From: Methylophilaceae bacterium | GTDB taxonomy: Bacteria > Pseudomonadota > Gammaproteobacteria > Burkholderiales > Methylophilaceae | Length of the DNA stretch: 18,312 nt | NCBI GenBank assembly: GCA_006844635.1 | Contig: SPJO01000057.1 | Location: forward strand, 1-18,312 | Direction of reading: 5' to 3' | Shown here: positions 6,762-14,183 of the stretch, piece after piece | Numbering within the stretch: position 1 is the first letter of the stretch | How the letters are laid out: every line of letters begins with the position of its first letter | Notes under the pieces: generated by a model | Told to the model about the DNA's origin: nothing | Database searches by the model: none | What the model saw: only the letters and a program-made list of their open reading frames with translations | Translations under genes and position numbers: made by a program

Positions 6762-8090
6762 TTAAATGATTTCGCCCTTTAACCTTCTCGGGTTGCTCGT
6801 GTCGATAATGCTCACTGTTGCGAATGTATTAATCAGTGTTTCATCCACTGGGATATCAACGACACGGTTGTTATCTGTTTTGCCAATCATGTATTCAGGA
6901 TATTTTGAAGATACATTTTCAATCAAGACGCGTTGTGTGGTACCAAGCATATCGCGACTAATTTTCTCAGCTTGCTTGAGGTTGATCGCCTGTAATTTTG
7001 CTAAACGCGCTTTTTTCTCTTGTTCTGTTGTCTTGTCTTCTAAGAAAGAAGCGGGCGTGCCTGGTCTTGGGCTATATAAAAAGCTAAAGCTGAAATCGAA
7101 ACCAACATCTTGCATTAGTTTAAGCGTTGCTTCGAATTCTTTTTCTGACTCACCAGGAAAACCAACAATGAAGTCAGACGTGAATGTGATGTTTGGGTTA
7201 GCGGCTTTTAATTGACGAATCGTCGATTTGTATTGCAGCGCTGTGTGGTTGCGCTTCATTGCCATCAGCACACGGTCACTACCAGATTGCACAGGGAGGT
7301 GCAGCTGTATCGCGAGTTTTGGAACATTGGCATAACAGTCAATTAAGCGGTCTGTCATTTCATTCGGATGGCTAGTGGTGAAACGAATGCGCTCAATTTG
7401 CGGAATTTCTGCAATGGTTTCAATTAACATGGCTAAATCAGCTTCGACATCTTCGTATTCAGTGCGATAGGCGTTGACGTTTTGCCCAAGCAAGGTAATT
7501 TCTTTTACCCCTTGCTCAGCCAGTTGCACGGCTTCCGTTAAGATGTCATCAAATGGGCGGGAGACTTCTTCGCCACGCGTATAAGGGACGACGCAAAATG
7601 TACAGTATTTGCTGCAACCTTCCATAATGCTAAGGAAGGCGGTAGCACCTTCTACACGCGGCGCAGGCAAGTGGTCAAACTTTTCCACTTCTGGAAAGTT
7701 AATATCCACTTGCGGTTTGCCTGATGCCTGCTTGCTTTTAATCATTTCTGGCAGGCGGTGTAGTGTTTGTGGGCCGAAGACGACATCAACATAGGGCGCA
7801 CGTTTAACGATGTTTTCACCTTCTTGAGACGCAACACAACCACCGACACCAATCACGAGGTCTGGATTTTCTTTTTTCAGGGAAACAAACTTGCCTAGGT
7901 GACTAAAGACCTTGTCTTCTGCTTTTTCACGAATCGAGCAGGTATTCAACAAAATAACATCTGCACCATCAGGGCTTTCTGTTTCCACCATGCCATCACT
8001 AGACGACAGCATGTCTGCCATCCGTGAAGAGTCATACTCGTTCATTTGGCAGCCGAATGTTTTAATGAAAACTTTTTTGGGAGCGCTCAA
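6762..8090 (-). CDS. miaB: tRNA-2-methylthio-N6-isopentenyladenosine-37 synthase MiaB
   Basis: MiaB is a radical-SAM methylthiotransferase that converts i6A37 to ms2i6A37 in tRNAs reading UNN codons. The 442-residue protein has all three parts. The N-terminal UPF0004 domain binds the first Fe-S cluster through Cys14 (TFGCQMNEYDS), Cys51 (NTCSIREKA) and Cys85 (GGCVASQ). The radical-SAM core has Cys159-x3-Cys163-x2-Cys166 in MEGCSKYCTFCVVPYTRGEE. A TRAM domain lies at about 380-442. The start is a TTG (8088-8090): no ATG or GTG occurs before the essential FIKTFGCQMNEYDS segment, and the frame is closed just upstream by three consecutive stop codons, TAG-TAG-TAA. It heads the miaB-ybeZ unit. Confidence 0.96.
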   Translation of the reverse strand: MSAPKKVFIKTFGCQMNEYDSSRMADMLSSSDGMVETESPDGADVILLNTCSIREKAEDKVFSHLGKFVSLKKENPDLVIGVGGCVASQEGENIVKRAPYVDVVFGPQTLHRLPEMIKSKQASGKPQVDINFPEVEKFDHLPAPRVEGATAFLSIMEGCSKYCTFCVVPYTRGEEVSRPFDDILTEAVQLAEQGVKEITLLGQNVNAYRTEYEDVEADLAMLIETIAEIPQIERIRFTTSHPNEMTDRLIDCYANVPKLAIQLHLPVQSGSDRVLMAMKRNHTALQYKSTIRQLKAANPNITFTSDFIVGFPGESEKEFEATLKLMQDVGFDFSFSFLYSPRPGTPASFLEDKTTEQEKKARLAKLQAINLKQAEKISRDMLGTTQRVLIENVSSKYPEYMIGKTDNNRVVDIPVDETLINTFATVSIIDTSNPRRLKGEII

Positions 8091-8201
8091 TTGATTCTGT
8101 CCGTATGAAATTTACTACTAAAAATGATATTTTAACTTACTTGACTTGTTTTTTTGATAATATTGAGAGCTAAGCAGTAGCATATTAGTGCTTAATGGCT
8201 A

Positions 8202-8230
8202 TTTTCAATCATGCGGGTAAGCCATATACT
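8202..8230 (+). promoter_or_regulatory. Candidate promoter of the first 2OG oxygenase gene
   Basis: TTTTCA (8202-8207), 17 bp, TATACT (8225-8230, 5 of 6). Transcription would start near 8237, 20 nt before the ATG. The -10 is also the left half of a small inverted repeat, TATAC-TGCT-GTATA (8225-8238), a possible operator. Confidence 0.4.
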
Positions 8231-8257
8231 GCTGTATACACTTACTAGGAAAGAAGA

Positions 8258-9058
8258 ATGGCAGATAGTCTGATCGATATGGGACGCTTATCCAAAGAGA
8301 ACGTTAACTTGGATCCGGTACCAAACTTTTGTTTTGATAACTTTTTAGATGTTGATTTTGCGAATGAAGTTTATGATGCTTTTCCTTCATATGAGGAAGC
8401 ATTAAAAGTTGGACGACAATTTGCGGCTGTTAATGAGAAGTTTAAAGTTCAGATCACTGACTCAAAGCATTTCCCCAAGCCTATTCTAGAGTTGCATGAA
8501 ATGTTGGCATCAGATGATTTTGTCGCAAAAGTGAGTGATATGTTAAATATTCCCAACTTAATTGCAGACCCGCATTTAAATGGCGGCGGCATTCATGAAA
8601 CCAACTCTGGTGGGCATTTGGATGTCCATATTGACTTTAATTATGTAAAGCAAAAACAATGGCATCGACGCGTGAATATTTTGCTTTATTTTAATAAGCA
8701 GTGGAAAGAAGAGTATGGCGGATATTTTGAGCTTTGGGATAAAGACGTTAAACACAGAAAAGAGCACTTTGCCCCTGATTTTAACCGCGCTTGTGGTTTT
8801 GCAACTGGTAAAACAAGCTGGCATGGCGTGACACCAATTACCTGTCCTTCCGATATGGTGCGTAAGTCTTTCGCTGTTTATTACTATACAAAAGAACCAC
8901 CTACTGATTGGGATGGAGTTGAGCATTCAACCATTTTCAAAGCAAGACCTGAAGAGTGGATGAAAGGTAAAGTTGCTATGCCTATGGAAGAAGTCATAGA
9001 AAGCACGAAAGAAAAAGTTGCCAGCATTAAGTCTGGCTTCAAGTCCTTTTTGAAGTAA
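8258..9058 (+). CDS. 2-oxoglutarate/Fe(II)-dependent oxygenase, first paralog
   Basis: A 266-residue cytosolic protein of the prolyl-4-hydroxylase-like 2OG-Fe(II) oxygenase superfamily. Such enzymes couple O2 and 2-oxoglutarate to hydroxylation, and the substrate here is unknown. The iron triad is legible: His124-x-Asp126 within GGHLDVHIDFNY (118-129) and His189 in SWHGVTP. Arg202 in VRKSFAVYYYT is the likely 2-oxoglutarate anchor. Between them lie RRVNILLYFNKQWKEEYGGY (137-156) and a conserved FNRACGF. The C-terminus has an HSTIFKARPEEW motif and a Lys-rich tail. AGGA upstream of ATG 8258 supports the start. It is followed by its own terminator and then by a close paralog. Neither neighbouring gene suggests a substrate. 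Confidence 0.85.
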   Translation: MADSLIDMGRLSKENVNLDPVPNFCFDNFLDVDFANEVYDAFPSYEEALKVGRQFAAVNEKFKVQITDSKHFPKPILELHEMLASDDFVAKVSDMLNIPNLIADPHLNGGGIHETNSGGHLDVHIDFNYVKQKQWHRRVNILLYFNKQWKEEYGGYFELWDKDVKHRKEHFAPDFNRACGFATGKTSWHGVTPITCPSDMVRKSFAVYYYTKEPPTDWDGVEHSTIFKARPEEWMKGKVAMPMEEVIESTKEKVASIKSGFKSFLK

Positions 9059-9075
9059 TCTCAACGTCTATCGGT

Positions 9076-9100
9076 AAAGGGGCCATTATGGCCCTTTTTT
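9076..9100 (+). terminator. Intrinsic terminator after the first oxygenase gene
   Basis: Stem AAAGGGGCC / GGCCCTTTT around the loop ATTAT (9085-9089), with one G-T pair, followed by a T-run. It lies 17 bp past the stop at 9058 and separates the two oxygenase genes into different transcripts. Confidence 0.85.
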
Positions 9101-9156
9101 ATTTTCTTATTGCGAATAGCCCGTTTGGGCCTTATGACTTCTATCGCGCAAAGCGG

Positions 9157-9170
9157 TTGATGTATGTCAA
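9157..9170. promoter_or_regulatory. FNR/Anr-type binding site upstream of the second oxygenase gene
   Basis: TTGAT-GTAT-GTCAA matches the FNR-family consensus TTGAT-N4-ATCAA at 9 of 10 defined positions. Its centre (9163/9164) lies about 41.5 bp before a start site predicted from TAACAT (9193-9198), the class II activator position. Oxygen-responsive activation of the downstream oxygenase is inferred. Confidence 0.65.
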
Positions 9171-9192
9171 AGCACGCGGGTAGCTACCTCAT

Positions 9193-9198
9193 TAACAT
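9193..9198 (+). promoter_or_regulatory. Candidate -10 box of the second oxygenase gene
   Basis: TAACAT (4 of 6 matches) has no good -35, as expected for an activator-dependent promoter. Transcription would begin near 9205, leaving a leader of about 28 nt that contains GGAG (9224-9227). Confidence 0.4.
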
Positions 9199-9232
9199 CA
9201 TAGCTTCTTAACATGTGAGATATGGAGTGAAG

Positions 9233-10036
9233 ATGCAAAATTTTAATGAGGTTCACCTGGGTAAAGTAGATGCTAATCAAGTGGTTAAGAAGCCTTTCCC
9301 TCACTTTTGTATAGACAATATTCTTGATAGTAGCTTTGCAAATGAGATATACGATGCATTTCCTTCATATCAAGAAGCCCAACAGTTAGGAGATGAGTTT
9401 TCTGCGGTGAATGAGAAACGGAAAATTCAGGTAACTAATGCTGAACAGTTTCCAGATCCAATGAAAAGGCTACATAGAGTACTTTCTTCTGAAGCTTTTA
9501 TCGCAAAAGTAGAGCAGATGACGGGGATTCCTAATTTGTTGCCAGACCCCGAGTTGAATGGTGGTGGCATCCATGAAACTAATTCAGGCGGCCATTTGGA
9601 CGTGCATGTTGATTTTAACTATATCAAAGAGAAGCAGCTGCATCGCCGCGTCAATATTTTGTTTTATTTTAATAAAGACTGGAAAGAAGAGTATGGCGGT
9701 TATCTTGATATCTGGGATGAAGATGTTAAGCAGCGTTACGGATACTTTGCGCCTCAGTTTAACCGTGCATGCGGGTTTGTTACTGGTACATCTAGTTGGC
9801 ATGGTGTGACGCCTGTTACCTGCCCGCCTGATATTATGCGGAAGTCTTTTGCTGTCTATTATTACACCAAAGAAGCGCCTGAGGGCTGGGATGGCGTTGA
9901 ACACTCAACGATATTTAAAGCACGGCCAGATGAGTGGGTGAAGGGGCGTGTGAAAATGCCGATAGAAAATATAATGCGTGCTACGCAAGACGGTGTGCAG
10001 GGCATTAAGTCGGGAATTAAGTCAATACTTCGATAA
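9233..10036 (+). CDS. 2-oxoglutarate/Fe(II)-dependent oxygenase, second paralog
   Basis: A paralog of the preceding gene that aligns with it over nearly its full length without gaps; well over half of the positions are identical by eye. I place the start at ATG 9233 (267 residues) rather than the in-frame GTG at 9215, because GGAG lies 5 nt upstream and the N-terminus then matches the paralog. In this numbering the iron ligands are His125-x-Asp127 (GGHLDVHVDFNY), His190 (SWHGVTP) and Arg203 (MRKSFAVYYYT). The ends (first about 20 and last about 30 residues) have diverged most, which hints at different partners or substrates. An FNR-type box sits upstream of this copy but not of the other. Its target is unknown. 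Confidence 0.85.
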   Translation: MQNFNEVHLGKVDANQVVKKPFPHFCIDNILDSSFANEIYDAFPSYQEAQQLGDEFSAVNEKRKIQVTNAEQFPDPMKRLHRVLSSEAFIAKVEQMTGIPNLLPDPELNGGGIHETNSGGHLDVHVDFNYIKEKQLHRRVNILFYFNKDWKEEYGGYLDIWDEDVKQRYGYFAPQFNRACGFVTGTSSWHGVTPVTCPPDIMRKSFAVYYYTKEAPEGWDGVEHSTIFKARPDEWVKGRVKMPIENIMRATQDGVQGIKSGIKSILR

Positions 10037-10059
10037 GCTTGATCCTAGCAAAATAATGA

Positions 10060-10088
10060 TTGAAGATTTCTTTTACATGCATGACAAT
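10060..10088 (+). promoter_or_regulatory. Candidate promoter of cysG
   Basis: TTGAAG (10060-10065), 17 bp, GACAAT (10083-10088). It would start transcription near 10095, 25 nt before the cysG ATG. No terminator is visible after the preceding oxygenase gene, so read-through is also possible. Confidence 0.35.
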
Positions 10089-10119
10089 GGCTCACTTGTG
10101 ATTCAGGCATTCAGTTTTC

Positions 10120-11502
10120 ATGCAGTCTCTCCCAATATTTTTTAATATCAAGAATCGCCGCTGTGTTGTGATAGGCGGCGGTGATGTTGCTATGCGTAAA
10201 ACCAGTATGCTGTTAAAAGCACATGCTGATGTGATGTTAGTCGCCCCGGCGCTTTGCCACGCGTTGCAAGCCTTGGTCGATCAGAAAACGATTCGTCACA
10301 CAGAGGCTGATTTCGATCCGCTGCATTTAGCAGAAGCATGCTTAGTCATTGCTGCGACAGATAATGGTGCGGTGAATGCGGCAGTCTCAGTTGCAGCAAA
10401 AGCAGAGGGTATCCCAGTGAATGTGGTTGATGCACCTGCTTTATGTACATTCACAATGGGCTCAATCATTGATCGTAGCCCGATTGTGATTGCCGTTTCT
10501 TCAGAAGGTAATGCACCCGTACTAGCGCGGTATATTCGTACAAAAATCGAAACGATGCTACCCAGTGCTTATGGGCGCATTGCAACCATTGCTGGTGAAT
10601 TTCGGGATAAAGTTAAAGCGAAGTTTGACACAATACAGTCGCGTCGTATTTTTTGGGAAGGTATGCTGCAAGGGCCGTTAGTGGAGAAAGTGCTATCTGG
10701 ACAGGAGCAGGCGGCAAAAAGTTATCTACAGAAAGTGTTGGACGAGACAGATGTTAAAGCAGACAAAGGTGAAGTCTACCTAGTCGGCGGCGGGCCTGGA
10801 GACCCTGATTTGCTCACCTTTCGTGCATTGCGATTAATGCAACAGTGTGATGTCTGTGTGTACGATAAATTGGTTAGTCCAGAAGTGATGGAGTTGGTGA
10901 GGCGTGATGCAGAGTTGATTTATGTGGGTAAAGCACGAGATCAACACACCATGCCACAAGAGGATATTAATAAATTACTGGCTAGGTTAGCGTTGGAAGG
11001 TAAGCGGGTGTTGCGCTTGAAAGGCGGCGACCCATTTATTTTTGGTCGAGGTGGGGAAGAAATTGAAACACTGATGGCACATGATGTGCCGTTTCAAGTG
11101 GTGCCCGGTATTACCGCTGCAAATGGTGTGTCAACCTATGCTGGGATTCCACTCACACACCGCGATTATGCTCAAGCATGTTTATTTATGACCGGGCATT
11201 TAAAAGACGGCTCTATCGACTTGGATTGGGAGGCGATTATGCGGCCTAATCAAACAGTAGTGATGTATATGGCGTTAGTTGGCCTACCAAAGATTTGTGA
11301 ACAATTGATTACAAAAGGGATATCAGCTAGTATGCCCATTGCTGTGATACAGCAAGGTACTACGCGAAGGCAACGAGTGGTAACGGGGACGTTGTCAGAT
11401 ATAGCAGAGAAGGTAGCACTTGCAGAAATGAGGGCACCTTCATTGACGATAATCGGGGAGGTTGTTCTGTTGCGTGAGAAATTAAATTGGTTTAACCCAT
11501 AA
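10120..11502 (+). CDS. cysG: Siroheme synthase (methyltransferase, dehydrogenase, ferrochelatase)
   Basis: CysG makes siroheme, the cofactor of sulfite and nitrite reductases, from uroporphyrinogen III in one fused protein. The 460-residue length is usual for the full fusion. The N-terminal CysG-B part (1-about 210) opens with LPIFFNIKNRRCVVIGGGDVAMRK, an NAD-binding glycine loop at 19-22. It carries Asp104 in NVVDAP, equivalent to the catalytic Asp104 of Salmonella CysG, and Ser128 in AVSSEGNAPV. The C-terminal CysG-A methyltransferase part has VYLVGGGPGDPDLLTFRA (219-236), Asp249, Lys271 in YVGKARDQHTMPQ, LRLKGGDPFIFGRGGEE and VVPGITAANG. The ATG is set by conservation; its Shine-Dalgarno is weak. 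The next gene starts 31 bp later and may be co-transcribed. Confidence 0.96.
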   Translation: MQSLPIFFNIKNRRCVVIGGGDVAMRKTSMLLKAHADVMLVAPALCHALQALVDQKTIRHTEADFDPLHLAEACLVIAATDNGAVNAAVSVAAKAEGIPVNVVDAPALCTFTMGSIIDRSPIVIAVSSEGNAPVLARYIRTKIETMLPSAYGRIATIAGEFRDKVKAKFDTIQSRRIFWEGMLQGPLVEKVLSGQEQAAKSYLQKVLDETDVKADKGEVYLVGGGPGDPDLLTFRALRLMQQCDVCVYDKLVSPEVMELVRRDAELIYVGKARDQHTMPQEDINKLLARLALEGKRVLRLKGGDPFIFGRGGEEIETLMAHDVPFQVVPGITAANGVSTYAGIPLTHRDYAQACLFMTGHLKDGSIDLDWEAIMRPNQTVVMYMALVGLPKICEQLITKGISASMPIAVIQQGTTRRQRVVTGTLSDIAEKVALAEMRAPSLTIIGEVVLLREKLNWFNP

Positions 11503-11533
11503 TTTCTTTATGTATTCATAGACAATAAGAAGC

Positions 11534-12862
11534 ATGCAAAATAGACATGTAAGGCAATCGGGCCGTGAAAAGGTGCCAGGGCAGTATCATGTGCTGTTAT
11601 TTGAGCAGGATGATGAGTTTGCACAAACTTTAAAGCTTGATATTGAGCAAACACTCCCAGTTGAAGTGGCCACAGTCAGCGCGCTTGATGAAGCGCGCAC
11701 ACTACTGGCTGAAAATCCTGACAAATTCTTTCTAAGTGTGACCAGTGTTGTCCACTTAGATTCTGATAGTTTTGAACGAATAGATATGCTGGCGGAATTT
11801 AATATCCCAGCCATTGTAATTGTTGATCAGTATGAAGATGAATTGCGTGATCAGTTAATTAAGCGGCATGTGATTGATTATGTGGTCAAAGATACGCGGT
11901 CTGATACCACTTATATTTGTGACCTCATCGCGCGTGCCATTAAAAACCTTACCATTAAAGTGTTGGTTGTGGATGACTCTAAAGTAGCGCAATTTGTCAT
12001 TGAGCGTGAACTGTCGTTACAAAAGTTCGAGGTTTTACAGGTCGGGAGTGGTATAGAAGCACTGTCAATTATTGAGCAGTATGCAGATATTAGGTTGGTG
12101 TTAGTCGATTATCAAATGAAAACGATTGATGGTGTGACCTTCGTCAAAAAAGCGCGAGAACTCTATCCAAAAGATGAAATGTCGATTATTGGCATTTCTA
12201 CCTCTGCAGACCCTAGGTTAGCCGTTAAATTTCTAAAGGCTGGTGCCAATGACTTTATTGCCAAGCCATTCAACTACGAGATGATGTTATGTCGTATTAA
12301 TCAGAACTTAGATATGCTGGATGCAGTGGATTATGCCAAGCACTTATCTAATGTTGATTTCCTTAGTAATGTATTTAATCGACGTTACTTTTTTGACAGG
12401 GGTAATAAAATATTTGGTGCGCTGGCTGAAGATGATGTGTTGACTGTCATGATGATGGATATTGATTTCTTCAAGAATGTGAACGATGTGTATGGACATG
12501 ATGCTGGCGATGAAGTCATTAAAGACATTGCAACAAAATTGCAGGAGCACTTTCAGGACGATATCGTTGCTAGAATGGGTGGCGAAGAGTTTGCCGTATT
12601 GAGTTTAAACCCTGAGTACTACACAAGTTTTGAACATATTCAGCGATTTAGAGAGCTAGTGGCTAAAGAGGTAGTTGAAGTGAAGGGCAAAGAAATTAAA
12701 TATACCTGTAGTATTGGCGTTAGCAATATTCGCGGGAATGACTTGGATGAGATGATGGTACATGCTGATCGCTTGTTATATAAAGCGAAGCAAGGGGGCC
12801 GCAACCGTATCGAAGGCAACCCTTCAGGAGCAAAACAAAAGAAGCTTACGCGTTCTGTATAG
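11534..12862 (+). CDS. Dual-receiver response regulator with GGDEF diguanylate cyclase domain
   Basis: A 442-residue cytosolic signalling protein expected to make cyclic-di-GMP. Domains in order: a degenerate receiver-like domain (about 18-125) that keeps EQDDE but has FLSVTSVVH where the phospho-Asp should be; a canonical receiver (141-260) with Asp147/Asp148, phospho-acceptor Asp192 (LVLVDYQMK), Thr223 and Lys244 (FIAKPF); and a GGDEF domain (about 270-430) with MDIDFFKNVNDVYGHDAGDE and an active-site GGEEF (349-353). The inhibitory-site RxxD upstream of the active site reads FQDD (340-343), so Arg is lost and product inhibition is probably absent. The layout recalls PleD-type proteins. It may share the cysG transcript, and its last 17 bp overlap the end of envZ on the other strand. 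Confidence 0.92.
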   Translation: MQNRHVRQSGREKVPGQYHVLLFEQDDEFAQTLKLDIEQTLPVEVATVSALDEARTLLAENPDKFFLSVTSVVHLDSDSFERIDMLAEFNIPAIVIVDQYEDELRDQLIKRHVIDYVVKDTRSDTTYICDLIARAIKNLTIKVLVVDDSKVAQFVIERELSLQKFEVLQVGSGIEALSIIEQYADIRLVLVDYQMKTIDGVTFVKKARELYPKDEMSIIGISTSADPRLAVKFLKAGANDFIAKPFNYEMMLCRINQNLDMLDAVDYAKHLSNVDFLSNVFNRRYFFDRGNKIFGALAEDDVLTVMMMDIDFFKNVNDVYGHDAGDEVIKDIATKLQEHFQDDIVARMGGEEFAVLSLNPEYYTSFEHIQRFRELVAKEVVEVKGKEIKYTCSIGVSNIRGNDLDEMMVHADRLLYKAKQGGRNRIEGNPSGAKQKKLTRSV

Positions 12863-14165
12863 GCAGTGATACCCGCGCTTCAAGGCCGCCGCTATCACGA
12901 TTAATTAATTCTAGTTGACCACCATGTAGCTTAGCAATGCGGTTACAGATGGCTAAGCCTAAACCGCTACCACCTTCATTTTTTGTACGCGCGCTATCTA
13001 ACCGTTCGAAAGGGCGTAATAACCTTTCTGCCTGCTCAGGTGGAATGCCTGGCCCGCGGTCTAAAATACTAATAATGATTTTTTCAGCTGTTATTTTACT
13101 CTCAACAGCAACGTCACCTTTTGAGTAAGCATAAGCATTGCCCACAAGATTATCGAGCAGACGCTGCATGGCTAGCGGGCGTAGCGGAATAAAGTAAGTG
13201 GGACCCAAAGTCATTTTGATTGTACGTCCAGCACGTTCCTGGCGCTCGGCTAGCGCTGTTAATAGTGTGTTAATGTCGATTAATGTGGTTGCTTCGCCTT
13301 CAACCCCACGCACAAAATCTAAAAACTGATGAATGATATTGTCCATATCAGCAATGTCTTCAATCATGCCTGTTTTCATATGGTCGGTTTCTTCAGGTAG
13401 CATTTCAACTGCTAAGCGCAGACGCGCTAGTGGTGTGCGAATGTCATGTGATACCCCTGCTAATAATAACGTGCGTTCTGCATCTACGCGTACCAATGCA
13501 TCCGCCATTTCATTAAAGGTTTGATTCACCTCACGCAACTCATTCAAACTATCTTCTGGTAGCTTCGGCGCGGGTTCGCCTTTGCGCAAACGATCTGCAG
13601 CATGTGCCAATAAATTTAGTGGATGATTAATGCGTGCAGCGGTAATGTACGCACCAAACAGGGATAGCAAGCCAATTAGTGCCGCCCAGCCTAGCCAATG
13701 TAATGGGAAAGGGCGGTCAACTTGAATCTTTGGAATGACAACCCAGAAATCGTCTAATTCAACATTAAAACTAATCCATAAGCCAGAGATGCCGTAATGG
13801 TTAACCGTAATGATGGTTTCTTCACCGAGGCTAGCGCGTATTTTTTTGGCAATTAACTGGACAAAAGGGTCATTAGGTAGCGGTTCAATCTGCTCCATAA
13901 AGTCAGCAGCATACACACGCACACCTTCGCGGCCAGATAACTCAGAAAGCAAAGCGGAACGCCTGCTGTCATGAGATGCGATGAGTGATGCACGGGTGTA
14001 GTTGACGATGGTGACTGCTTGTAACGCAGCCATTTCAGCACGTGGCTCACGGTCAAAATAGTCGAATATCTTTAAGGAGCCATAGATGCTAACCGCCAAC
14101 AAAGTGGCAATTAATAACATCAAACGGGCTAGAATTGTACGTGGCAGTATTCGCAATTGAGTCAA
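12846..14165 (-). CDS. envZ: EnvZ-type sensor histidine kinase
   Basis: An inner-membrane histidine kinase and phosphatase for OmpR. The 439-residue protein has TM1 (about 11-28), a periplasmic sensor region (about 35-155) and TM2 (about 157-177). A HAMP segment with the typical HPLNLLAHAADRL follows. The phospho-acceptor His240 lies in LLLAGVSHDIRTPLARLRLA, nearly the E. coli EnvZ H-box. The ATP-binding domain has an N-box near Asn339/Asn343, G1 DRGPGIP (369-375) and G2 GGSGLGLA (398-405). It starts 18 bp after ompR stops, so the pair is an ompR-envZ operon. Its 3' end overlaps the convergent GGDEF gene by 17 bp, leaving no terminator between them. Confidence 0.93.
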   Translation of the reverse strand: MTQLRILPRTILARLMLLIATLLAVSIYGSLKIFDYFDREPRAEMAALQAVTIVNYTRASLIASHDSRRSALLSELSGREGVRVYAADFMEQIEPLPNDPFVQLIAKKIRASLGEETIITVNHYGISGLWISFNVELDDFWVVIPKIQVDRPFPLHWLGWAALIGLLSLFGAYITAARINHPLNLLAHAADRLRKGEPAPKLPEDSLNELREVNQTFNEMADALVRVDAERTLLLAGVSHDIRTPLARLRLAVEMLPEETDHMKTGMIEDIADMDNIIHQFLDFVRGVEGEATTLIDINTLLTALAERQERAGRTIKMTLGPTYFIPLRPLAMQRLLDNLVGNAYAYSKGDVAVESKITAEKIIISILDRGPGIPPEQAERLLRPFERLDSARTKNEGGSGLGLAICNRIAKLHGGQLELINRDSGGLEARVSLPIQNA

Positions 14166-14183
14166 TACGCGAAGCGTTGTTTG

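Noticed and set aside
8155..8168. TTGATAATATTGAG as an FNR-type box upstream of the first oxygenase
   Set aside because: The second half is not inverted (TTGAG instead of ATCAA), so the dyad is missing.
9215..9232. GTG at 9215 as the start of the second oxygenase
   Set aside because: ATG 9233 has GGAG at the right distance and gives an N-terminus matching the paralog.
8576..9904. Similar antisense frames at 8576-8926 and 9584-9904 in both oxygenase genes
   Set aside because: Their resemblance follows from the paralogy of the sense genes; there is no start signal or independent family.
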